Source of the DNA: DASYXT01 sp035934555
GTDB taxonomy: Bacteria; Verrucomicrobiota; Verrucomicrobiia; Limisphaerales; UBA8199
Direction of reading: 5' to 3'
Assembly (NCBI GenBank): GCA_035934555.1
Contig: DASYXT010000098.1
Span: 18,781 to 82,780 of the forward strand
Length of the DNA: 64,000 nt
In this document: piece after piece, positions 34,017 to 42,400 of the stretch
How positions within the stretch are numbered: the stretch's first letter is position 1
Layout: every line of letters begins with the position of its first letter
Made by a program: the position numbers and the translations under genes
The notes under the pieces: model-generated
What the model was told of the DNA's origin: nothing
What the model saw: the letters and a program-made list of their open reading frames with translations, nothing else
Database searches by the model: none

Positions 34017-35990
34017 ATGACAAATCCAAAGACCGTATCGGAACAGCATCGGCCATCGTGGCAGGTCTCTTTGCTGATTTTTGTGGGGGCGTTCGGCGGG
34101 ATGGCGCTACTGAAACTGCAACTGTTCCCTGAGCGCTACGTCGCTTTAGGGTACCCCCTGCCCTTGTTGCTTTGCCTGTGGCATCGGGACCGCCGCCTGC
34201 TCTGGTCGATGGTGGTCGCCTTTGCTCTCATGAGCGCGTTCAAGAACTTCTTCGAGCTGCCCGGCGGGGTTAAGGAGGAACCGTTCGAACTGTTTCAATG
34301 CCTGATGCAAGTGGTGGGTCTGGTGGTGGTCGGCGGAACGGTGCACGCGATTCTTAATCTCACCGACAGTTTGAGAAAGCGAAACCGAGAACTCCGAGCC
34401 GCAATTCAGGAATTGGTTGCCAAGGAGGAACGCATAACCCAACAGAACGCGGAGTTGCAGGCACAGGCGGAGGAGTTGGTGCAGCAAAATGAAGAACTTC
34501 AGCAGCAAGGTGAGGAGTTGGGACGGCAAAATGAGGAACTGCACCAGCAAGCCGATGAACTCGACCGTCAGGCTGAGGAACTGCAAGGGCAGGCGCAGCA
34601 GTTGCAAACAGCCATCCACGAGCTGAACAAGCGCGAGGGTATGCTGCAAACCGTATTGCAGTGCCTCAGCGGCACGCAGAGCGAACGCCAAATGATGGAC
34701 CAGGTCTGCCGAGCGTTAGCGGATATTATCGGCGCGCCCGCGGCCGTCGCAACCGTGCTCGAACGTTCCGACGGCGAGTTGATTATGCGGACTCAATTTG
34801 GCCGTAGCCGTCTGCGGGACGAGAAACAGCCGTATGCCGGTTCGTTTGCAGAGATCGTGATGGCGCATGACCGTACGGCATTTGTGGATGACCTGGCCGC
34901 GCGCCCTGATTTAAGGGTGCCACAGCCCGACGTCGGATCGTTTCGTTCTGTGTTGGCGACGCCGCTGCGGCGATATGGCAAACCAATCGGCGTCGTCAAA
35001 GTGTATTCCGTCGAGCCGCAACGGTGGACTGCCGAGCAATTCCGCCTCATCGAATGGGTGGCGGCGCAATGCTCGTTGGCGTTAGGCAGCATGCGCTTGC
35101 AGGACGAACTCCACAATGCCAACGCACACCTCGAACAACAGGTCCAGGAGCGCACCTCAAGTTTGCAGGAAATGATTAATGAACTGGAGCACTTTTCCTA
35201 CACGATCACCCACGACATGCGCGCTCCCTTGCGTTCGATGCGCGCCTTTGCCGGCACGCTGCGCGAACTGCTCGATAGCACACTCCCGGGCGAAGTGCTC
35301 GAGTGCCTCGAGCGGATCGACCGCTCGGCCCAGCGGATGGACCGCTTAATCACCGACGCCCTCAGCTACAGCCGGTCAGTGCGCAGCGAACTGACTCTAA
35401 GCCAGGTTGATGCCGCGGCGGTGCTGCGGAGCATTATTGATTCCTATCCGCAGTTTCAGCCGCCGCATGCGCGCATTCAGATCGAAGGCGAAATCCCAAT
35501 GGTGTTGGCCAACGAGGCCGGCGTTACCCAGTGTTTTTCCAACTTCCTCGATAACGCCGTCAAATTCGTTAAGCCCGGCGCGGTTCCCGAAATTCGTATT
35601 TGGACCGAAAGCGGACAAAATGTATTGCGGCTATGGTTCGAGGACAACGGGATTGGCATTCCCGAAACGTTTCAACCGCGTTTGTTCCAAATGTTCCAGC
35701 GAGCGAGCAAGAGTTACGATGGCACAGGGGTGGGTCTGGCGCTCGTCAGGAAAGTCGCCGAAAAAATGGGCGGCCGGGTCGGCGTACGCTCAATGCCTGG
35801 ACACGGCAGCCATTTCTGGGTCGAGTTGCAGCTCGCATCAGCCGCGCGGGCGAGGAACGGCCAGCGCCCAGATGCTAAGTCCCCTGCGGACCGGCGCCTG
35901 GGTCTCGGTGGAAGGACGTCGGCGCAGCACTTGACACTGCTTGGCTGCGAACAGATGAATCACGGGATGCCGTTGCAAGGAGGGATATGA
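34017..35990 (+). CDS. Membrane histidine kinase with coiled coil and GAF domain
   Basis: The start at ATG 34017 gives 657 residues. Four membrane helices are seen at about 17-115. A long coiled coil (about 118-205) contains heptad-like QNEELQQQGEELGRQNEEL. A GAF-like domain follows (about 206-360), then the dimerisation His399 in FSYTITHDMRAPLRSMRAF. The ATPase has an N box (LDNAVKFVKPG), G1 (EDNGIGIPETF) and G2 (YDGTGVGLALVRKVAEKMGG). It should phosphorylate the CheY-like protein whose ATG overlaps its stop. The C-terminal ~40 residues are low-complexity. Confidence 0.92.
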   Translation: MTNPKTVSEQHRPSWQVSLLIFVGAFGGMALLKLQLFPERYVALGYPLPLLLCLWHRDRRLLWSMVVAFALMSAFKNFFELPGGVKEEPFELFQCLMQVVGLVVVGGTVHAILNLTDSLRKRNRELRAAIQELVAKEERITQQNAELQAQAEELVQQNEELQQQGEELGRQNEELHQQADELDRQAEELQGQAQQLQTAIHELNKREGMLQTVLQCLSGTQSERQMMDQVCRALADIIGAPAAVATVLERSDGELIMRTQFGRSRLRDEKQPYAGSFAEIVMAHDRTAFVDDLAARPDLRVPQPDVGSFRSVLATPLRRYGKPIGVVKVYSVEPQRWTAEQFRLIEWVAAQCSLALGSMRLQDELHNANAHLEQQVQERTSSLQEMINELEHFSYTITHDMRAPLRSMRAFAGTLRELLDSTLPGEVLECLERIDRSAQRMDRLITDALSYSRSVRSELTLSQVDAAAVLRSIIDSYPQFQPPHARIQIEGEIPMVLANEAGVTQCFSNFLDNAVKFVKPGAVPEIRIWTESGQNVLRLWFEDNGIGIPETFQPRLFQMFQRASKSYDGTGVGLALVRKVAEKMGGRVGVRSMPGHGSHFWVELQLASAARARNGQRPDAKSPADRRLGLGGRTSAQHLTLLGCEQMNHGMPLQGGI

Positions 35991-36484
35991 ACACTGGAAC
36001 CGTCTTATACGTGGAAGATGAGGAAGATGATGTCTTCTTCATGCGCCGAGCGTTTGGCCGCGCCGGCTTGCCCCAGACTCTCAAAGCCGTGGGCGATGGC
36101 CAGGCGGCGATTGATTACCTCGCCGGCCAGGGGCGCTTTGGCAACCGCCTCGAATTCCCTCTGCCCGAATTGGTGCTGCTCGACCTGAACCTGCCGATGG
36201 TTTCCGGCTTCCAGGTTCTGAAATGGATTCGAAGCCAACCCGCGCTTCGTCACTTGCCAGTGCTCATTTTCTCATCCTCGGCCCGCATCGAGGACCTCTT
36301 GTTGGCGAAAGAACTTGGCGCCGACGACTACATCGAGAAACCGGGCTCCAGCCTGGAATTCCATCACATAGCGGAGTTGGTCCAAAGCAGGTGGTTGACT
36401 GCCCGGCCCGCTGCTCAGCTCGCCTCCAACGCTGCGCCCAGCGCTTCTGCGGCGGCTTCTGCCAGAATTCATAGTTCGCCGTAG
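35987..36484 (+). CDS. CheY-like single-domain response regulator (Rcp1-type)
   Basis: The protein has 165 residues and its ATG overlaps the kinase stop by 4 bp. The receiver domain has the acidic cluster E10-D11-E12, acceptor Asp66 in VLLDLNLP, Ser97 in LIFSSSA and Lys118 in IEKPG. The Leu-Asn-Leu-Pro motif and the long beta3-alpha3 loop are typical of Rcp1-type regulators of bacteriophytochrome kinases. The last ~25 residues are Ala/Ser-rich. It likely signals by protein contact. Confidence 0.9.
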   Translation: MNTGTVLYVEDEEDDVFFMRRAFGRAGLPQTLKAVGDGQAAIDYLAGQGRFGNRLEFPLPELVLLDLNLPMVSGFQVLKWIRSQPALRHLPVLIFSSSARIEDLLLAKELGADDYIEKPGSSLEFHHIAELVQSRWLTARPAAQLASNAAPSASAAASARIHSSP

Positions 36485-36587
36485 CGCAATGGAATGATGC
36501 GCAGATCCGCTGAGTGTAGCTTCCACTGCACGCGGCTTCGACGAGATGGTGCCTGGACTGGCCGGAACCGAGGCGGCCCCCCCCGAT

Positions 36588-36605
36588 GCCCCACGCCTGA
36601 CGTGG
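36588..36605. terminator. Small hairpin between convergent genes
   Basis: CCCACG / CGTGGG with a 6-base loop, in the 183-bp gap between the CheY-like gene and the SGNH-TPR gene. It has no T-run, so it is a weak candidate. Confidence 0.3.
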
Positions 36606-36667
36606 GAGCCTAACTCGACTCTCTAATCCGCAAAAGTGACAGGTCCCTACCAGGACATTCAGTAAGA

Positions 36668-39115
36668 TTAATGGTTTATGCCGCCTTGGCGCGCCAACCG
36701 CGCGGCTTGAGCCAGCATGTGCTGCGCCCCTTCGTCTCCTGGACGCAATCGCAGCGTTTCCTGGAACTCGGCCGCCGCTTCCGAATACCGCCGGCTCCTG
36801 GCTAAAGCCACGCCATAGTTCAAATGAGCGTCAGGCAGCTCGGGTTTGAGGCGTACAGCCTGGGCAAATTCATCGAGCGCTTCCGCCTCCCGCCGGAGCC
36901 GGGCCAAGGCCTGGGCGTACTCATAATGAATTTCCCCCATGTCGGGGCGTTGCTGCAGTGCGACCTGCAAATTGGTGATGGCGCCGGCGGGATCATCTTG
37001 CGCCGCCAACACCCGGCCGAAGTTATAGCGGACGACGGGGTCTTCCGGTTCGAGCGCGACGGCTTGCTGGTATAACTGCAAAGCCTCATTGGTTTGCCCG
37101 TGCGCAGCCAGGAGGTTTGCCAGGTTGATTCGCGCCCCGACACTGTTGGTTTGCCAGCGAAGCGCTTCGAGGTATTCGGCTTTGGCCCCGGCAAAATCTC
37201 CCGCATGCGCCAGCAGCAAACCGAGATTCACCCGGGCCGCGGTGTCTCCGGGCCGCAGATGCAATGCCCGGTGGAACTGACGCTGCGCGCTTTGGTTGTG
37301 GCCAAGACTTGCCTCAAGAATACCGAACTCGGTGCGAGCTTCGACCGAATCCGGCTGTTGTTTCAATGCTTCCTGGAGAAAACCTGTGGCACGCTGGGTG
37401 TCTCCGGCGAGCTCGGCCAGACGGCCCAAATTGGCCCACCCTTCCGGCGAGTGGGGTAACAACCGGGAGACCTCAGCCCACTGCGCGACGGCCTGGGAAT
37501 TCTTGCCGGCCTCTTGCAGGAGCCGGGCAAAATTGGCGCGCAACAGCCAATCCTCAGGACCGAGAGCAATAGCCGCCTGGTAGTTTGAAATGTAGTTGGC
37601 CGGCGGGGCGGACAAGGCGGCCAAGGCGACCCTCCAGTGCTCGTCGCGCGCGCGATAGTTGCTCTGACTGTTGAACGGTGGCTGCTGCAATCGCGCACGC
37701 ATCTCCTCGCCCACCCGCCGTGCGTCAAACCCGGTGTAGGCAAGCCGCCGCCCGACCTCGGCCTCGGTGAGCCAGGGTAAAGTGTTTGTTTGTGCCCCGG
37801 GCCAATCCTTTTCGAGCGCCATTCCAAAAAGCAACGCCAGGCGGTAGTTGCCGGTGAAATTGAAATGCACGTGATCGTAAAATAAATCGTCTTTGCCCTC
37901 GCGGGCGAATGCCTCTGCCGCATCAACCAATCGCGTTGCTTTTGCCTGCGCGGTTTGGCGGATGAGTTGGTTCATGCGCGTGTCGGCGCGAAACCGGAGC
38001 GCATCCAAATCGCGCGCCCGCCGGAAGTCCGTGTCCGCCGGCGCAGATTGGCCGAGTTGGCTTTCGCAGGTGGCGCGCTCGAAGGCCAGTTGCGCGAAGC
38101 CGTCATCAATTTCGGCGGCCTTGCCAAAGTCGGACAATGCCTGGGTAAGATTTCCCGCTGTGCGCGCCTGCCTCCCGGCCGAAAGCAACTTCCCGAACTC
38201 GATCAACTGCCCGGAGCTCAACCCCGGTCGATGCAGCGAGGCGAAGGGCGGACAATCCCGCAGGTTGACAGGTACCGTGGCCAGCAACACGGTTGCGCCT
38301 GACCGACGCCCGAGTGCGGCGACCTCGCCCAGGTTGGCGCCAAAGCTCGAATACACTCGCCGCAGGCGCGGACTGTCCTGCGCCAGTGGCCATTTGAGGA
38401 AAAATTCCAGGCCTTCCCAATTGGCCGGCTCATTCTGACTGCGGCCAATTGAGGCGAGGAGTTGGCCCACGCGCGTGGTCTTAAGCGCCAACATAAGTTG
38501 GACGGTGGCCAGATTGGGTGCCTGGCGGCCAAAAATCGTGCCGGCGCCAAAGGGTCCGATCACTTCATTATTGCCGGCGAGCACGAGCCAAAAATCTCCC
38601 TCATGCGGCGCGCAATCGCGGGCAATCTGCCGCATCACATGCGAGTTGATGGCGGTCATGGCGGCATTGATCACCTCGATTTTTTGTTCGGGGTGCCGAG
38701 CCTCAAGCAGGCGTTCCAACTGGCGCGCGAAACCGTAAGCGGGTTCCGGATCGCCCATGGCCGCCGATTCGCCAAAGACAAAAATCCGCACAGTCCCTGG
38801 CGGCTTGCGCGCCGACAAGTACAATGGCCGCGGAGCGCGGGCGACCGCGGGAGGAAAGAACCGCCAGCCGTACTTCGGATTATCGCTGAGTGTGGCCCGG
38901 CCGTGGTCATTTGTGGTGAGGAAAAATGAGGTCGGAAACCCATACCCGGCCAGGCGCAGACCAAACTCCAGGAGTGCCAGCAAAAGCAAGGGGCTGATGA
39001 GGGCGACCAGGCGAAACCAGCGGCGGTGCGAACCTGGAACGGGGCTGGCCTCCGGGGCTCGCTCGTTCCTGGCGTGCGAATTTTGCTTACTCCGTTTGCG
39101 TTTCGCGGCAGCCAT
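36668..39115 (-). CDS. Membrane SGNH-hydrolase / TPR protein, copy A
   Basis: The protein has 815 residues from ATG 39115. One membrane helix lies at about 35-57. The SGNH domain has Ser117 in VFGESAAMGD, AINSH (156-159), Asn182-183 in GNNEVIGPFG and Asp414-x-x-His417 in FYDHVHFN, so the catalytic set is present. TPR-like helices lie inside the SGNH domain (about 305-385), and a larger array of TPRs follows (about 475-800; DSVEARTEFGILEASLGHN, GDTAARVNLGLLLAHAGDF). It is likely periplasmic and could remove or transfer acyl groups on a polymer. A paralogue is at 44490-46784. Confidence 0.85.
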   Translation of the reverse strand: MAAAKRKRSKQNSHARNERAPEASPVPGSHRRWFRLVALISPLLLLALLEFGLRLAGYGFPTSFFLTTNDHGRATLSDNPKYGWRFFPPAVARAPRPLYLSARKPPGTVRIFVFGESAAMGDPEPAYGFARQLERLLEARHPEQKIEVINAAMTAINSHVMRQIARDCAPHEGDFWLVLAGNNEVIGPFGAGTIFGRQAPNLATVQLMLALKTTRVGQLLASIGRSQNEPANWEGLEFFLKWPLAQDSPRLRRVYSSFGANLGEVAALGRRSGATVLLATVPVNLRDCPPFASLHRPGLSSGQLIEFGKLLSAGRQARTAGNLTQALSDFGKAAEIDDGFAQLAFERATCESQLGQSAPADTDFRRARDLDALRFRADTRMNQLIRQTAQAKATRLVDAAEAFAREGKDDLFYDHVHFNFTGNYRLALLFGMALEKDWPGAQTNTLPWLTEAEVGRRLAYTGFDARRVGEEMRARLQQPPFNSQSNYRARDEHWRVALAALSAPPANYISNYQAAIALGPEDWLLRANFARLLQEAGKNSQAVAQWAEVSRLLPHSPEGWANLGRLAELAGDTQRATGFLQEALKQQPDSVEARTEFGILEASLGHNQSAQRQFHRALHLRPGDTAARVNLGLLLAHAGDFAGAKAEYLEALRWQTNSVGARINLANLLAAHGQTNEALQLYQQAVALEPEDPVVRYNFGRVLAAQDDPAGAITNLQVALQQRPDMGEIHYEYAQALARLRREAEALDEFAQAVRLKPELPDAHLNYGVALARSRRYSEAAAEFQETLRLRPGDEGAQHMLAQAARLARQGGINH

Positions 39116-39411
39116 TTCGAGCGATTGTGATAGGCGACACAAGGAGTCTCAGATTCATGGGCCGTGGGCAAGCCTATCCGGCACCAGCCTATGCGCTACA
39201 ATGCGCTACCCTAACGCAAAAAATCTTTATTTTGTTCTTGCATCATTTTAAACCTTACCCTATGCTCCGCTCCTCTAATCTTAATCAGGTCACGCAACTT
39301 GGCGTGGCGGCGCTCATGCGAACATCGCCTTGATTCGAGTGCGTAATGGGATCTGAAAAGGTTATGCGAACGAACCATCCATCGCTCGAAGACTCCCACA
39401 ACCCAAGAGTT

Positions 39412-42400
39412 ATGAAGACCTCCCTGTACAAAGCAGTCGCCGGTAGTTTATTGCTACTTGCTGCAGCCAGCACATCACTCCACGCACAAACCTTTACGGG
39501 TCAGGATGTTGGCACACCAACTCATCATGGCGGATTTACCAACAACGTCGATGGCACCATTTCCGTCAATGGCGGCGGAGACGATATTTGGAACAACGGG
39601 GACAACTTCTATTATTACTATACCTCGGCGTCGGGATTGATTTGGGACGCTCGTATGCGGGTAGTCTCCTTCACTGGACCCGACTATTGGAGCAAGATTG
39701 AGCTGATGGTGCGCCGGCCGAGCAGTATAGGGACCGCACCCGCGGGCGCTGACCCGGAGATGTGCGTGGGCGGGACACAGACCAGCCAACAGAACGAAAT
39801 CCGGCCAACATGGCGTGGTACCCGCGCCGGGGCCAGCAGCGATAACGGCGGCGACGGCATTGCTCCAGGCTACCCGAATCGCTGGCTCCGCGTTACGCGG
39901 GTGAATAACACCTTCAATTTTTATACCGGCAGTAATGGAACAAATTGGACCCTGCTTCGCACCCATGATACCTCGACGACGGCTGATGGTTTCGATGGCA
40001 CTCCCTGGGAAAACCCGATCCTGGTGGGCGCGGGCGTGACCGCCCACAATGACGGGGACGTCAATGGCGCGACTGCTGTCATTTCGAACCTGGCGTTCGT
40101 TCCGTTTAATGCTGCAACGGCTATGGGTGTGGTGACGCAAATCCAGAGCTCGGTCACCGTCTATCAATATACCGAGGCATCGTTCCGGTTTGCGGCGACC
40201 AATAACGCCAGTCCCATCGATCTCGTGCCGGTGCAGTATGCCTGGTATAAAAACAACCAGCTCGTCAGCACCAACCCGATGGGCCCCGATTACACTTTCC
40301 TGACCACCCCCGCCGACAATGGCGTGACGGTTTACGCCGTGGCCAGCGTTAACCCGCCCGCTCCCTATAGCAGCGTTTCCATCACAAGCGCAGTGGCCAC
40401 CGTCACCACAATCCCCCAGAGCGTCATTTATACCAATGGCCTGAAGCAGGAGTTCTTCGCCGGCGCGCTTCGCCAGGACGTAGACGATGGAAGCATGCTC
40501 CACGGCACAGCCAGCAAGGTCTCTGCCGCGGACATCGGCAGCTACGGCAACAACTACACCATTCGGCTCAGCGGCTTTTTCATTCCCCCCACCACTACGG
40601 CCTATGTCTTCTTTATCTGTGGGGACGATGACTCGGACCTGTTTCTGAGCTCCAGTAGCGATCCGAGCCAAAAGCAGCTCGTGGCGCAGGAAAACAACTG
40701 GAGCAACCCGTACAGCTGGTTAAGCGCGGGCTCCACGGGCCCTTACGACGCGACGCAAAAGCGTTCTGACATGTGGTCACCCGATCCCACGACCCTCGGC
40801 CCCGTCAACCCCAATGGTTTTTACCTCACGGCAGGCAACCTTTATTACATTGAGGCTGTCGAGCACCAGGGCGGCGGCGGCGCCGATCTCGCGGTTACTT
40901 ACCAAACGACCAATGAAATGGCCGACCCCAGTTGGAGCCTTGTGTTCACTAACGGCGTGCTGCCCCGCCTGGCCGACACCAACAATAATATTGCCCTTAT
41001 CACCTCGCCCTTCACGAATTTCACCTGGGCGGTGCAACCGACCAATCTCACCGTATTTGAAGGCGCCAATGCTAACTTCTTCTCCAAAGTCAGCACCGAC
41101 AGTGAGTTGGCTCCCACCTATCAATGGTACCTCAATAATGCGCCATACCCGGGAGCCACTGGCCCGGAACTGACGCTGCCTTCCGTCACCCTCGCACTCA
41201 ACGTAGCCCAGGTGTATGTGGTGGCCAACTCAGCCGAAGGCGGGCTTTCCATTACCAGCTCGGTCGTGACGCTGGCGGTACAACAAGCGGTTTGGGAACC
41301 TGGCTTCGCCAAAGATGAACGCTGGGACGGCTCAAACCGGTCGCTGATCGAAAGCGGCAATGCCGGAGATCCCGGTTACACCATGGCGGTTCCCGCCTGG
41401 GAAGTCGCCATTGACGGCGCCGGTTATGGCAACAATTTCGGCCGCCGCGTCAGCGGTTTCTTCGTCCCCCCAACGACCGGGCGTTATGTGTTCTTTGCCA
41501 ACTCGGACGATGATTCCGACCTCTACTTGAGCACCGACAATTCGCCCGCCCATAAGCGTTTGATCGCGCAGGAAATTCCCTGGTCCAATGCATTCCAGTG
41601 GCTCGGCGATACCGGCGGCGCCGGCGTCGCTGCCCAGGTCGCCCAGAAACGTTCCGACACGTTCGTCGATCCCGTCAGCGGCACGCAGCCCTACGCCAGC
41701 GGCATCCAGTTGAGCGCCGGCCAGCGTTATTACATGGAACAAGATTATTCCCAGGGCGGCGGCGGCGCAAACCTCGAAGCCACCTTCAAGCTCACAACCG
41801 ATAATGACCCAGGCAATGGCGCGGCGTCGAGGTTGGTTGGCAATACCATCGGCATTAACGCCGTGCGCTGCTCCTATGTCGCATTCACCACACAACCCGC
41901 CAATGTCACCGTTCCCCCTTCGGGTTATGCTGTCTTCAACGCCGTAGGAATCACCGACTCCCAACTGGCCGTCGGTCAGGTAACCGGCGGCGAAGCAAGT
42001 TATACCAACAACTTCGTCTTGTACCAGTGGTACAAGAATGGCACCGCTATCCCCGGCGCCAACTCCAGTACGCTCGTCATTGCCCCAGTGCAGGCGGCCG
42101 ATAACGGGGCGCTGATCAGTTGCCAGATCCGCGCCTTGGGTTACGCCGATAATACGCTGACTCCTATCTGGAGCAACAGTGTCACCGCTACCCTTACCCT
42201 GTCCCCCCAGGCCGTCTTCGAGCCCGGCTGGGCGTTTGTCGAATGGTGGCCCACCAACAGCCCCAGCCGCGTGGGCGTCGAGACCTATTCAGTCGGCGTG
42301 CCTTCCTACGTCTATGCTACGCCAAAATTCGAAACTTCCGTCAACCAGGAAGCTGGTGACAACTACGCTAACCGCATCAGCGGCTACTTTATCCCGGCCA

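Noticed and set aside
34437..34620. Repeated CAG/GAG-rich stretch as a DNA repeat
   Set aside because: It is the heptad coiled coil of the histidine kinase, explained by protein structure.
39238..39266. TTGCAT with TATGCT at 17 bp as a promoter of the PA14 gene
   Set aside because: The -35 matches only 3 of 6 bases and the -10 only 4 of 6. Too weak to list.
39475..40671. 398-aa open frame on the - strand, and a similar one at 43090-44316
   Set aside because: Both lie opposite the PA14 protein. The repetitive composition of that gene leaves open antisense frames.
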